Assembly: GCF_017654505.1 (NCBI RefSeq)
Contig: NC_054536.1
Location: forward strand, 26,974,012-27,038,011
Source: Polyodon spathula
Taxonomy: Eukaryota > Chordata > Actinopteri > Acipenseriformes > Polyodontidae
Reading direction: 5' to 3'
Length of the DNA stretch: 64,000 nucleotides
The position numbers and the translations under genes are program-made. How positions within the stretch are numbered: position 1 is the first letter of the stretch; each line of letters begins with the position of its first letter. Under the pieces are notes generated by a model, which ran no database searches, was not told where the DNA came from, and was given only the letters and a program-made list of their open reading frames with translations. This document shows positions 24,277 to 36,074 of the stretch, in pieces.

Positions 24277-24345
24277 TCATTCAGACAATGCAACATATAA
24301 GGGATAGGTGATGCTGCGTATACTACCCTGGCTTAGAAACCCCAC

Positions 24346-24487
24346 CTGTCCAGTTGGCTGAAAGCTGCTGAGGAAGCACTCAACATCACGCTATTACAGG
24401 TAGTGGGCACTTGAAAGGGAGGTGGCGGATACTGATGAAACGGACTGAAGTGCAGCATTAGTTCGTTCCCAAAATTAGCACTGTCTG
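24346..24487 (-). CDS. Candidate internal exon, unidentified
   Basis: The minus strand shows the acceptor CCGTCTGTCTCACAG and the donor CAG/GTGGGG around an open frame of about 46 codons (NELMLHFSPFHQYPPPPFQ, ending SSAAFSQLDR). It would begin with two bases of a split codon, which fits the one base left by the 28671-28849 exon. It would leave two bases, which does not fit the phase-0 start of the 19228-19450 exon, so another exon would be needed between them. It could equally belong to the surrounding transposon or be a chance frame. Confidence 0.3.
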
Positions 24488-24512
24488 CTGTGAGACAGAC
24501 GGGGAAGGTTAC

Positions 24513-24677
24513 CAGTGTTGTCAAGTCTCACGAGAAAAAAAAAAAAGCAAAACTGCATTTCAAAACAAGCCCAAAACAAGTGAACCCATGTTAGAGTATG
24601 GGTGTTTATGCAAGTTCCACCCAGCGACTCTTAAAAAGAAGCCCAATTCTGTTTATTATAAGAGGACTTGGCAACTG
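24513..24677. mobile_element. Short degenerate hAT-like MITE
   Basis: The left end CAGTGTTGTCAAGTCT and right end ACTTGGCAACTG form an imperfect inverted repeat. AAGCCCAA motifs occur near both ends, as in the 5251-5652 element. It is non-coding. Confidence 0.45.
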
Positions 24678-24783
24678 AGGAGTCTTGTGCTGTCAGAGAT
24701 TCTCTCCTTTCTCTTAAATTGTGCTGGATTTACTGTTGTGTCAAATATTAATGATGCAAACTAACAAAACACAGTCAATATGT

Positions 24784-24926
24784 TCATTTGCAATTTTTTT
24801 TGGTCAGTTCTGAGAGAGCATCAACAGCTTGTTGGATGTTGTTGCACTGTTTTTGGCGCTCTAGCTGGCTCATGCGATCCAGTTCAGCAACTATATTTAC
24901 TAACGTGGAGGGCAGAGACGCGTTGT
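24784..24926 (-). pseudogene. Small terminal-exon-like frame, possibly of a Harbinger accessory gene
   Basis: After a long T tract and CCAAAG on the minus strand, an open frame encodes SLPSTLVNIVAELDRMSQLE, continues with a Gln/Asn-rich helix including QQAVDALSELTKK, and stops at TGA (24786-24784). It looks like a short C-terminal coiled coil. Such tails occur in Myb/SANT-like accessory proteins of Harbinger elements, but the link is inference. No complete gene surrounds it. Confidence 0.35.
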
Positions 24927-25972
24927 CTTTGGACATAGATGGGATTAAAAAAAAAAGGGGGGACGGGAATTAATTCATTTTTTTAAGCAGCAAGGGTATT
25001 CTCAAACAGCTGCATTAATACCATAACATGGGCATGTCGCAGTCCATGGTAAGAGGTTTTATACAGAACTGTAAATCCACAAGAGATATACAACATGACA
25101 GTCCAGACACAGCAAAACACAATAATAAAAAAAATTACCACTAAGGTGAACTACACCACTGCTAACCATAAAATCCCCCATCAGCCACTACTTTCTGCCA
25201 TCTTGGAATCCACAGTAGCAAATGACCTGCTCCCTTGCAATATTTTTAGTCAAGAATAAACACGCTCATTAACGTTTACACATGAAATGCAGGTTTCCAT
25301 GCGAAACTAGGTGTGGATTTCCTGTGTGTTTCGTCATTTACACGAGTAAATGAGATTTACCCTATCCCTCTCTTTGGCCGTTTTTTTTTACGTGTGTGTA
25401 AAAGCAAGCAGCAAAAAATAAATGATCACCATTTTAATGTAAAGACGTACACTTATATAGCTATGTATATCACTGCATGCAAAACAAACAATGGTTGCTG
25501 AATATGCTAATTTGCCAGCACCATTATTGATCATTATTGAGATCCACAATCCAACAATTTTTATATTTATCGCTTAGTTACCAAATAACAGGAACAAAAT
25601 GTAAGTGACAAATTAAGCATAATTATGAATGCACTGCAGCTCGTATATTATGTGACAGAAACAACCTGACTGTTAACCCACTAGATTTTTTTATTTTTTT
25701 TATTTAATATTTTTATAATTAAAATATTAAATTATGTAGAAATAATTACCATTCAATATTGATCCACCGCAGTCTTGATAGCACAGATTCAGCTTTCTAT
25801 GTACCTTTCGCACGCATGGGAGTATCTACTACGTAACCACTTTGGTCATGTGATAGGTAAAGCCGGCCCTAAAGCTGATTTGCATTCATACATATGTAAA
25901 GGCCGGCCCTGGTCCCGGACTGCAGGTCCTGGGTTACATCGAAAAAGCGGCCTAAATCTGGCCAGCCCTGGG

Positions 25973-28280
25973 CTGCCTTTTCTTTTTTGGAGCGTTCACA
26001 TATGAGAAAACGCGTGAACAGGGTCTAGTGTCTTCATCCTCATTCTAGATACACTAGTTGCAGCACAGTTTTCTTCCCTTTTCATTCCCGGGAACATCCA
26101 CAATAAATATGTAAGTACTCAATAAGTGTAATATTTAACATGAGTTTAGCAAGGACTTTGTGGAAGCTAATTTTATATATAAATATTCAGGCTTTGGAGT
26201 GGGCATTTTAACAAGAAAGAAAAATCCACAACTAATGATAGGCCCTCATACTTCACTCTCTTCAATTACCCACTACTGATCTTTTTTTTTTTTTTTTTAC
26301 CCCAAAGAGGCACTGAGATCTCTCATGTCTAATCTATCAAACACTGCCACAGGCCATATAATCACTACATAAACTATACAAAAAGATGAAAAATAGGTTG
26401 CAGGTCTAGTTAATGTGAACTGCAGGGCTACTTGTGTAAAACACCTTTTAAAAGCTAAACACCAAATCTAATTACTGCTTCAGCATGCTAAATCTGCCTA
26501 GTCTTCCCCTCTGAACATTGGATTAAAGTTAGCAATCAGCAGCAAGAGGTATTCCTCTAACAGCATTGCTTATTTGTATGTAGTGCGTGTTTAACCATTG
26601 GTTGCTTGCCCAGCTCTCAGCACAAGTATAAGCGAATGCCAGCTAGAAAAAAAAAAAAGTCTAAATATAGATTAACTTTCTTTTAATATTAGTTTTACTA
26701 GTAATGCCTGTGGTATACTTTGGTTATACCTGGACTTTCCTTTCACCAGCACCACAGTAGTTTACTCTGGAGGGTAATGGACTCATAAATGCTACCAACT
26801 ATCAGATGAGACATGAAATTGTGGTCTCATCTGCCCTGCAGATGTTCAAGTTAATTACTAAAAAGTGTTGGGGCAACAGTGTCCCTAGACAAATTCCCTT
26901 TAAAAAAAATGCTTTTATAAATGTTTAAGATTGAAAAATTGTACAGAGCTCCTTCAGACCCAGGCCTAGCAGACTTGAACAGCAGTGTTTGATCAGCCAG
27001 CAGTCATAATTGTAGCTTGGTCCAAAGCTCTCATTTTGGTTACTGCATGAAAAAGTTTAACAGCTACTGGTTATAAGTAGAGCCCCATGTTTTTCGCAAA
27101 TACGAAATAACATGAAATGAAACAAAATGTAACATAAAACTAAATGCAAATATAAAAAGAAATAAAACAAAAAAAATAATTATAAAGCAAACACAGAATG
27201 GCATTTTTAAATTGGGAGGTTTATACAAAAAATACTTTAAATAAATACTTGCAATAGTAGTTGTAAAGGCTCAGTCATTATCATAGACACGGTCTGAAGT
27301 GAAACAGAAGCTCCGATTAGCATTTCTGCAGATGTATGATTTGAAGAGAGTGATTTTGTAATTAAAATTGTGACGAGACGTTTGTTTCTAAAATGCCTAA
27401 ACCGTGCATAACAATTAAACAACACTGAAAATAATTTGAGCATGAGGGGCTGTATACAGCTGATGTTAACAATAATGATGTGCAGATTTTGCAACTGTTG
27501 GCTGAAATCAGAGTCGAAAAACACCGTCATTAGCTGTTTTCCCCTTTTAGGGAAAATACAGCTTATTTGATTGTACAGTATTTTCTATTAGTATGCTAAT
27601 TTTGTTTTATTTCAAGTGGTGCCAACTTTGCACTAGAGCAAATGCTGTTTTGGTTTTGAATGGATTTGAATGAATCAATCTGCTTTGCTTAGTGTTTAAA
27701 TACTGAGAAACCCCAAGCTTGTTGTGTACTGCTTCAGTGCAGTGGGATTGTAATCCAAATCCTTTTTTCAGTCATATATCATACCATTATCAGAAATAAC
27801 ATTAATGCTAGTTTTCTATTAAAAGGCAAGAACACCATCAGGTGCCTTTTAAAGCAAATTGAGCTCACCTGGATTCAAGGACACAAGATAATTATTCAAA
27901 TAATTCATATTCCACACAGGAAATGTAATTATTTAGCTTGGGAGATTAGAGTGGCAAGAACTTCTAAAAGTATATGAATGAAGATAAACAGCTTTATAGT
28001 TTGCTGAGTTTGAGAAAGGCACATTGTTCGCCAGGCGGGCAACGCTCTGAACAATACAAACAGGAGATTGTTTTGTTTGCCGGGGCTGAGGTGAAAGCTG
28101 TCTCCTGAAAGTCTGTGCAGAGAGAATGGGCAGACAGGATAGGAAGTTCACTGAATCTTACTGCCACGTCTTTGGCACTGCCCTCTGATTTTTCCCCACC
28201 GCAAAAGTTTACACACTGGATTAGCACTATCAAAAGCTCTCTTATATTAACTTGATAAAAATGAAGTTCATTGTAGAAGC
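25973..28280. other. Unannotated AT-rich sequence
   Basis: No gene or repeat was recognised. Frames at 27237-27530 and 27933-28233 lack recognisable domains. Confidence 0.4.
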
Positions 28281-28619
28281 ATATTTCTTTTTAGTGTCAA
28301 CACCCTGACAGCTTTTTACATTTATAACTTTAAAGTCTGTTTCAAAGTTATTTTCAAAATGGCCGCTCTAGTGCACTGGGGTTTGAGTACCTGTCCTCTA
28401 AATCACTGCAGGAATTAATTTTTTTTAAAAAAAGCATAACTTGCTGTGGCTTTTCTTTTCCATACCACATCTTGAATCGTTATTGCTTTGTTACCTTTTT
28501 TGACAATGTGGCCTAGAGCAGCCATTTTGAAAAGAGCTTTGAAAAAGCCTTTAAAAGGTATGTGTAAAAGGTTGTCAGGGTGTTAACAATCAAAAGGAAA
28601 ATTACAGGTACATTATTTA
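28281..28619. mobile_element. Foldback element, uninterrupted copy
   Basis: The two halves are inverted copies of each other. AACACCCTGACAGCTTTTTA and TTTCAAAATGGCCGCTCTAG on the left match the reverse complements of CCATTTTGAAAAGAGCTTTG and GGTTGTCAGGGTGTTAAC on the right. The right half, reversed, is collinear with 10217-10440. It is non-coding and about 340 bp long. Confidence 0.75.
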
Positions 28620-28670
28620 TTACAGTTGTAGCAACACGTGCAGACTTGTAACACTATTTTTCGTACTTAC

Positions 28671-28849
28671 TCTTAGAGTCAGGAATAAACAGTTGCAAAT
28701 TGAGTGCAGGCAGAGTAGACGCTACGTACAAAGAATGTAATGGGCTTCCGAGCCACGTTGTAGCTGCTGGATCACTGGTATCCTTTAAGAACCGTCCATA
28801 CAAACACTGATGAGTCAAATGGGATTCAGAATACACACACTGCATTTCC
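28671..28849 (-). CDS. Probable internal exon of an unidentified host gene
   Basis: The minus strand has an acceptor ending TTTTAAAG, one base, 59 codons and one base, then the donor GTAAGTAC, a near-perfect 5' splice site. The peptide begins EMQCVYSESHLTHQCLYG, continues FLKDTSDPAATTWLGS, and ends LNLQLFIPDSK. Its composition is that of a soluble globular or helical protein. The phases show that at least one unseen exon lies between it and 38334-38516. It starts immediately next to the foldback element, which lies downstream in the same intron. The family is unknown. Confidence 0.55.
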
Positions 28850-31800
28850 CTTTAAAAGCTATTACAAGGATGTGCATGCAACAAATAATGAAAAAACATG
28901 AACTCAGAATAGATAACAAAGACTTTAACTAGTCCATAGACATGTTAAGTAATTCATCTGCAAGATGCTTTAAAAGCACTAAGACTTGTAAAGAACAATA
29001 ATGATATATATGTACTTGCTCTAAAGCTTTTAAAAAGGGACCGGTATGTAGTATCAGAAACACATGATGTACAAGATGCAATTTGTATACAATTTCCAGA
29101 GGTAAATGTCCATTTGGTCAGGTAATATGGCAGGTCTATCTGTCGAGTACCTGCAAACATAGGCATTTTGTAACACACTCCTTTCCTTCAGTGGTTTCCA
29201 TGATAGTTATACATTAAAATATGGATAAGACAGGAAATAACCTGAAGTGAAGTATGATTACTTAGTGACAGCTTGAAAATCTAAGGTATTTTTTTTTCTC
29301 TAGAAAAGAGACTGCTGTGTCCAACTGATGTTGTAGCTGACTGTTGTAGCTGTATTAAAATTTGAGGGGTCTGAAACCACTGGACTCGTGATTCAAATTA
29401 CAGCTTTTTTCAAACAGGATATCTGATTTTTTTCTGAACACCTAAAAACATTTGTGTTTCAAGAGTGTGTCTGTGGAGGGGGGGGGGGGGGGTAATTCCT
29501 GTGATACTTGACTGTTTGGAAAATTACAGTGCTTCAAACAGTACCTCTTGCAACAGTATCCCTTTTCATGATGGTAAAGTCTGAAAACATACAGCGAATA
29601 GCATATGATTAAAGCAGGGGTGAGCTAGAGGCCATTACTGCTAAAATAAACAAAATAGAAGCTGCAAATGTGCTTGTAGTAACATGGCACTTGGGAGCCG
29701 TAGTTCGGAGGCTGTACAATAAAGGGTATTGTATGTAAATGTATATGCGGTTCAGTTGAGTTTACAAATACATACTTTGGGTCCAGTTCAAATAACTTTA
29801 GGCTAGGTTTTAGGAAATGCTAATTCATTTTATAAAAAGAGTGCATGTCCATTGACAATGTGTTAATCAAATCAAAATTCATACACATGTATTCCTCCTG
29901 CTGCTTGAATTTATATTTCCTTTATTTAGTTTTTTTTTTTAAATTTAAGAAACCAGTAGAAATCCAGTTGAGAAACATTTGCCACCTTCAATGTATGTTA
30001 CAGCTAGTATTAATTTATTTCCTAAATGTTAAACTTAACCAAGGAGACTACAGCTAGTAATCCATTACATGTATAATCAGTTTAAGATAACTGTTAAAAT
30101 AAATGTAATACAGTCAATGACACAACATAAGTCAAACAAAGTGTTTAAACTCTGTCTTAGATTTTTTTAAATGAAACATTTAAAAAAAGTAAAACATTTT
30201 CCACCCAAAAAATTCTGTTTATTTATATGAAGAAGAGGCTTGTTATAGCCTTCAATTCAAGACCTCACTTACTTGCTGGGACTGGAACAATGAAGATCAA
30301 TGAACTATATTATACTGCACTAAAGCACTTTAAAAAAAAAAAAAAGTGCTGCAGAAGTGAATAAAAATAAGTAAAATCCTTAACTTTATTACCGATGGCA
30401 GACTGCAGACAAAATATTCTTGAAAAGAAAAAAAAAGAGAGTACACACATATACAATGAACGTGCCTTACATTTTTTTTCAAAATGCAACACTAGTCTTT
30501 AAGTCACTTGACCCTTGCACTTCTTTCAGGTCATTAAGTGAATGTCCTTCAGTGTTAATAACAGGTTGCCAAAAGGGTGGCCAACAAAAGGATGCCATTA
30601 AAATGTTCAGCGCTTCCTTTTTCACATTCCTCCTAAATCAATATGGAACCAAACTGCTGTAGGACTGTTTGAGGGGTAAACACAGTTCAGAGGACTTTCT
30701 ATCAGCGCACCTTAACTCAAGTGCTTGTGGTGGAAGCTGAACACTGTTTACACTGGCGCTAATTGATTTTGCTGTTTATGCTGACAAAAGCCAACTTGTC
30801 TGTAGCTTCCCAAAATTCAGTTTTAGTTCTTAAAAGTCAAAGGTGTTTAGGAAGAATTTTCAGGATCATCCAGAATAGCTGAGGTTAGTACTATAGAGTT
30901 AATACAGAGATGATGGTAATTAGTTGCCTCTGCATGCTAAGGCAAAGAATAAAGTAAAACTCTATTCTAGATTCAACTGAAGTAATCATACGGATAGTTA
31001 TTAGTTACAGTCGTAGTAGTGGTCTTAAAGAGGGACTCTTGAGATAAGTGATTTGTCAAATAAAAAATATGTATTTTGTTACAATTGACTTTTCTCAATA
31101 TTTCATTTAAAAGGTATGCCTAAATGTAAAATTCTTTACTTTTTTTCGCCTTTTAGTGGTTCCTACGTTATTCAATTTAGAATTGTTCTTTGTATCAGAA
31201 TCAGCTTATTTATCAGCTCCAGTAAATGTTTGCACAATTACATGTTCCAAAGCAACAATGCAATGCCAGTTCTCTCAGTTCTGTTATCAAATAGAACAAT
31301 ACCAACATAATGTCCAGGCTGCGCATTGTACAAAGTACAAGGTAGACAGTACTCTCAGGTATTATATAGAGTTCACTGTGGTGATTGTGATAGGACAGTA
31401 TACAGGATGTGTAACCCAGTTTAAGCAGCTCCGTCTTGCATGTTATACAGAGTGTATATTCAATGATATTCTAAAGATTACAGTGTAGTTTTTCAATAAA
31501 TGCTGATGTTTAATAGAATATATCTGATCTAAGTTTGTTTTGTGGTAACAGTCAGAACAAATACAGCTATATTGCTCCCATAATGTTTCCCTTTCCCATT
31601 GCAAAAAACAAAAAAGAACTAGACCAGTGCTATAATGAACATGATAAATAAGGTAAATAAAAATTTGGGACCACACAGAAACTATTCTTCAGCTCATTGT
31701 AAACTTTTTTGTCTAATGTATTTTGCATGTCTAATAATATATCTAATAAATTATTTCTCCCTTTAAAAAGACTTTGGGACAGTCCACATAGAAGGCTGTA

Positions 31801-31984
31801 GTCTAATTGTTTCATTTTCTCTAACCAGGGTGCCATCGTTTTCAGTGGGGGTTGTTAGTAATGATTAAATCCAGACTGTACAATAACCAGCTGGGAGAAA
31901 GTTCTTTAAGAGGAATGACAAAAAAACACTTAGGAGCTTTCCAAGGGATTAGGACTAGGTATTTATTTATATAACCAAATGGAT
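28850..31984. other. Unannotated AT-rich sequence, probable intron
   Basis: It contains G15 at 29478-29492. A plus-strand frame of 110 codons at 31156-31488 is cysteine-bearing but has no recognisable motif. No repeat family was identified. Confidence 0.4.
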
Positions 31985-32170
31985 TAGTGGTTAGGTCAGG
32001 CACCTTTGAAACAGGAGGTCAAGGATTTAATCCACAGCCATGTGTGTTCTGGGGTAGAGCACGCAAGGTAAATCCTACTGTGATGGAAGCCACAGTTCAC
32101 CACACAATCCCTTGTATCACTGTCGAAACAAGGTGCCTTCTGCAGTGCCTTCTCCCATTGAGAAATGCTT
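31985..32170 (+). mobile_element. tRNA-derived SINE fragment
   Basis: An A-box-like TAGTGGTTAGG is followed about 35 bp later by a B-box-like GGATTTAATCC, with the linking text TTTGAAACAGGAGGTCAAGG. This is the usual layout of fish tRNA-type SINE heads, transcribed by RNA polymerase III when intact. The B box has lost its GGTTC core. No clear tail or target duplication was found. Confidence 0.5.
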
Positions 32171-33112
32171 CTGCTGAGTCACCATTTACTTGAGCCACAG
32201 AGGAGTAGACATGACAAATATATGGGCAATGGAAAATGACCCCTTTTCACTTAAAGGTGATATATCAAAGAATTTCACAAATAAAAACAACATCAATAGC
32301 AACCTCAAATGTAGCATTTGTATGGTGATGAAGTTATGTCTCCAGTGGTTAATTATAATTAAAATACATAAACTCTTGTCTACTGTTTTCAGCACTCCCT
32401 GCATTTTTATAAAATTAACAAATGATTTGGAAAGTTTTACACACACACACACACAGAGGTAATGTTGAGCCCCTTCTGCTTTGTATACTACATACTGTAT
32501 ATTGACAAAGTTCTGGTATAAACTACACATTTTCTACATAATTCAACACATTACTGTGCTAATAAAAGTCACTAGTCTCAACCTAGTAGCTGTTGAGGGT
32601 TTAGAGGTACTTACTTACACACTTATTGCCTGCAATATGAGTCTTAAAATGGTGGAATTGTGAGGAGTCATCCTTACTGAAACACCCAAAAGTACAATTA
32701 ATTTAGACTAGAAGTCCTTTTGAAGGTCTTCAGCATCCGGGAGTGTAATGATTTTGATAGGATTCCCCAGGCTTATTAACGAAAGAACGTGCATTTATTT
32801 TATTTTTTTTCTTTTTTAAACAACATGATAGTGTGATAGTGTATAATGCTATAAAAATAAAATGGTGCTCATCAGCACTGATATCAGCTAAACTTGAGTT
32901 TCAAATGTGATTTTCATAGCTTTTTTACATTCCCTTATTTTTACAGTATATGATGTTTTCAAGCATTCTTGGTGATTCTATATGTATATGACAGAGTAGT
33001 TGGGGCTAGTAGAATTGAAAGGTCATATTGCCACTTGATTTGAATGGAATGAAGTAGTCTGTTCAGACACTTTTTCAGACCAGCTCAAATTATCTGAAAG
33101 CCATGTAATGGA
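32171..33112. other. Unannotated AT-rich sequence
   Basis: A short (CA)n is at 32438-32456. No gene was recognised. Confidence 0.4.
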
Positions 33113-33289
33113 CAGTTATAGTCAAAAGTTTACATACCCCAATGGAAATTTACAATTTCTAGAAATTTGTAGCAAAAGTTTTGTTTTGTGCATGAAATAG
33201 ATTTATTTCAGAAATTCTTTTGCAAAACTCCAAAAATGCTAATTCAAAAGTACTCATACCCTGACAAGGAAAATCAAGTTAATAGCTAG

Positions 33290-34868
33290 TTAAGGCACAT
33301 TTAGCAAGAATAACCTATTTTAAACAATCAGGATATTTGTCAATGAACTTTTGGCGTGATTCGTAGTGATTTTTTTATCATTCAAAGCAAAATTGTTCCA
33401 GTTCATTCAAATTCTGAGGACTCACAGCCTTCTTCAACTTATATCAAAGATTCTCAATCAGATTTAGATCAGGACTTTGACTAGGCCATTCCCGAACCTT
33501 GATTTTATTCTTCGTTAACCATTCTGGAGTAGATTTTGAAGTATGCTTTGGATAGTTGTTGTGCTGGAGCTAGGGTTGCCACCTGGCCCCATAATAAGAA
33601 CACTCTGGGACGGGACAGGGTTTTTAAGTTGCCCTTAAACTGAAAGAAATAAATACATGAATTGAGTACTAAACATTTGCTTAATTTATACTGCTTCTTA
33701 ATTATCTGAATAATTGTGATAATACAAATCTTACAAAATAAAAAAGCATCTTGAATAAACATGTGCTTAGGTTTATTCAATATATTTATTATTTTGTCAA
33801 ATGTGTATTTCAATTATCAGTATTCAAAAGTTGCTATTTATATTATGTTAATTAGTAATATATAGCCCTAATTTATACTGACTCTCCCAATTAAATAATA
33901 ACACTGATCAGGTGTTCATGCGCTTTGTTGTCAGGAAGAATGAACAGATGGTCAGTATTAATGATTTAAGCGGGAGAACACGATATACTATTAGAAACTA
34001 CAAAGAAACTTTAAAACATACAGTATATTTTGAAACTATTAATAAATAAATAAATAAATAAATATTGACGATGGTAATTATTTATTTATTTTATTTGTTA
34101 AAAGCTATTATTGTATTGTCATGCTGCCTCTACATAATTAAATCAACAGAATCAATTTAGCAAAGGTTCAGCGCTCAATTCACACGTTGATTTCCTTCAG
34201 TTTCAAGGCAACTTCAAAATCCTGTTCTGACTCGCAGTGTTCTGGAATTATGGGTCCAGATGGCAACCCTAGTTGGAGCGTCCAGTTACGCTTTAAACCA
34301 AGTTTTGTTGCGGAGGGTTTCTGATTGGCAGTAGGTATAGTGTTCTTTTCTTTGTACGCCTCACTAGACTTTCTCTAAAAGTAACGACAGTGTGACCAAA
34401 TAGCTCAATTTTTGTTCATCACAGCACAAAACCTTTGACCAGAACTCACATCCATCATGCAACTGCCATTTGCAAACGTTAAGCAATTTTCCTTGTGACG
34501 TTTTCCTAACAGTGGCTTTTTCCTTGGCCTGTGACCATTGAGACCTTCACCATGCAATACTCTACCTATAGTTGAAATGGAATCCCCAGTCCCACTTGCA
34601 GCCAGTTCACTTTGAATATCTTTGGCAGTCAATCTCGGATTGTTATTAACCTTCCTCACAATTCTTCTACTCGTTTTTGGTAAAAGAACCTTCTTTCTTC
34701 CAAACCGAGGGATCGCTGCGACAGTACCATGAGTCTCTTGATAATAGAAACAATAGTTGAAACTGGGATACTCAAATGCTTGGAAATATTCTTGTATCTT
34801 TCTCCAGCTTTATGATAATATATAATTTTCAACCTAAGGTCTTCCATTAGCTCTTTACTTTTTCCCAT
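33290..34868 (-). pseudogene. Tc1 transposase pseudogene split by a hAT insertion
   Basis: The N-terminus begins MGKSKELMEDLRLKIIYYHK with the paired-type helix-turn-helix (ISKHLSIPVSTIVSIIKR). A frameshift leads to NNPRLTAKDIQSELAASG and KKPLLGKRHKENCLTFA, and then MNKNELFGH. The block holding the GGGSIM motif has been deleted. After the hAT insertion the frame resumes with [13 protein letters not shown] and [12 protein letters not shown], retaining the glutamate region. Further stops follow near the C-terminus. The insertion lies exactly in the QxDN(D)PKH motif of the second catalytic aspartate. The element end carries no intact first catalytic Asp. The copy is dead. Confidence 0.75.
33571..34271. 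mobile_element. Non-autonomous hAT element inserted in Tc1
   Basis: The terminal inverted repeats are TAGGGTTGCCACCTGGCCCC and, reversed from the other end, TAGGGTTGCCATCTGGACCC, both continuing ATAAT. The flanks GCTGGAGC (33563-33570) and GTTGGAGC (34272-34279) match at 7 of 8 positions. The interior of about 700 bp has no transposase. The 8-bp duplication and terminus fit hAT. Confidence 0.8.
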
Positions 34869-35007
34869 ATGGACTTAAAGGTAATGACAGCAATCATCCT
34901 ATGCCTAACCCTTTAATACTCTCCAAGAACGTTCACCTACAATCCAGCATTTTCTAGACTTTTCTAGAATTAGGTTCTGTATTATTGAAATTTCCATCAC
35001 CTTTTAG

Positions 35008-35990
35008 CAGGGCTGGATTATAAGGACATTGGGACCCTATGCTAAGCCATATTTTGGGGACTCTCCCGACATACTCTTCCACAACAACCAGAGTACGAGG
35101 ATTGTAAACTATTATTGCCTTTAAAACATAAATCACTTTCCAGTGAAAACAATTAAATCTCCCGGTTGTTGATAATTCTTATTTACATTCAAGACATCTG
35201 TGGGAACAAAGAACACAAAATGATGCAATAAACCAGTCAGTAAAGTACAAAATGATGCATATTAGGAAAAAAAAAAGTCAATTCAACCAGGTTATTTTGC
35301 CTCATATATGTCAGCACAACTTGTGCACTTCGCTCAATATTGATATGCAATAGAAAGTCAAGAAAATGCAGAAAGTCACCACAGCAGTTCACATAGTGAT
35401 CCTTTGGGTACCTGCTGATAATGTGTGCTGACTCAATTCGAAGCTGCGTTGCATCATTATCAGCAATAGCCTACAGGCACGCAAAATTATCAGACAATTG
35501 TTGGTAAGCTGCCCTGCGCTGCTTCAGTGCAGTGCACACCTGGTCGATTATGGTAAGAAACGACTCAAACGAAACCTTTCTGAGCCTGTAAGGACAACAT
35601 GAGGTGTGGAAGAATCATCAGTGTGACGCTTCAGTCGCCTGGTTCTGGAATTTTCAACTGAATACTCCTGGGCGACATCTGTCATCATGTCCTTTGCTGC
35701 CCTTTCAATCTCTTCAAATTGATCTCTCATATGATCCGTGATATACTCCAGCAACAAGAAGAAAAAAGCAACCGCGTCTCTCAATCCTCTTGCGTATTTT
35801 GGAGAAGGGCATTGCAATTTTGGAATCTCTTCTTCTGTTCCACAAGTCACACATAATGGTTGTTTCCAGGCAGTGTAGTGCTTTGGCTAGTGTCCTGGCG
35901 GTGAGCCTCGTCTCTGATGGTTTATGTTCGTCGTCAGCCCAATTAGTGTTGTAAAAGCTGCCATAATTAAAATATAAAGCCCTCACAGAC
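35008..35990 (-). mobile_element. hAT element 3' portion (ZMYM1-like lineage)
   Basis: The 3' terminus at 35008 reads CAGGGCTGGATTATAAGG, a common hAT end. The minus-strand transposase remnant runs from about 35990 down to 35280. A T-rich stretch and CCCACAG near 35200 look like an intron end. The 5' half of the element is missing; DIRS-like sequence begins at about 36075. Confidence 0.65.
35280..35986 (-). pseudogene. ZMYM1-like hAT transposase, C-terminal part
   Basis: The minus strand encodes MRALYFNYGSFYNTN and RTLAKALHCLETTIMCDLW, then, after a frameshift, LLLEYITDHMRDQFEEIERA, a basic RTRRLKRH patch and VVLTGSERFR. After another shift it continues with IIDQVCTALKQRRAAYQQL, a TAG stop, and ISRYPKDHY. 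These blocks occur in this order in the hAT transposases related to the vertebrate zinc-finger MYM-type protein 1. The catalytic N-terminal half and the final dimerisation segment are missing. At least two frameshifts and one stop make it non-functional. Confidence 0.7.
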
Positions 35991-36074
35991 TCTGCTTGAT
36001 AATGCTACTGTGTTGATGACAGGGACTTTAGAGTCTCCCATTCAGACCTGCATACCATCCAGACATGTTGGTTT

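Larger units (their letters stand above)
23403..25972 (-). mobile_element. Possible Harbinger-like element (inverted repeat pair)
   Basis: CCCAGGGTCGACCCATATTT at 23403 matches the reverse complement of 25947-25972, CCCAGGGCTGGCCAGATTTA, and both continue into AGG(T/C)C. Both sides also carry a TTCACATATG motif near the ends. On the minus strand inside, ATGGCAGAAAGTAGTGGC at 25201 resembles the start of Harbinger Myb-like genes, and an exon at 24784-24926 could be its end. No transposase was found. The boundaries are tentative. Confidence 0.3.
33113..34998 (-). mobile_element. Tc1-like transposon, interrupted and truncated
   Basis: The left end CAGTTATAGTCAAAAGTTTA is a typical Tc1/Sleeping Beauty-type terminus, and an inner direct-repeat-like copy (CAAAAGTACTCATACCC) follows about 130 bp inside. 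The other inverted repeat is recognisable up to GAAATTTCCAT near 34998 and then stops, losing about 30 terminal bases next to the hAT element at 35008. A hAT element (33571-34271) sits inside the transposase gene. Confidence 0.75.

Noticed and set aside
28954..29178. Minus-strand exon candidate after TATGTTTGCAG
   Set aside because: The acceptor is acceptable but no GT donor closes the frame sensibly.
31156..31488. 110-codon plus-strand frame rich in cysteine
   Set aside because: It starts at GTG, has no known motif or signal peptide, and lies in AT-rich non-coding sequence.
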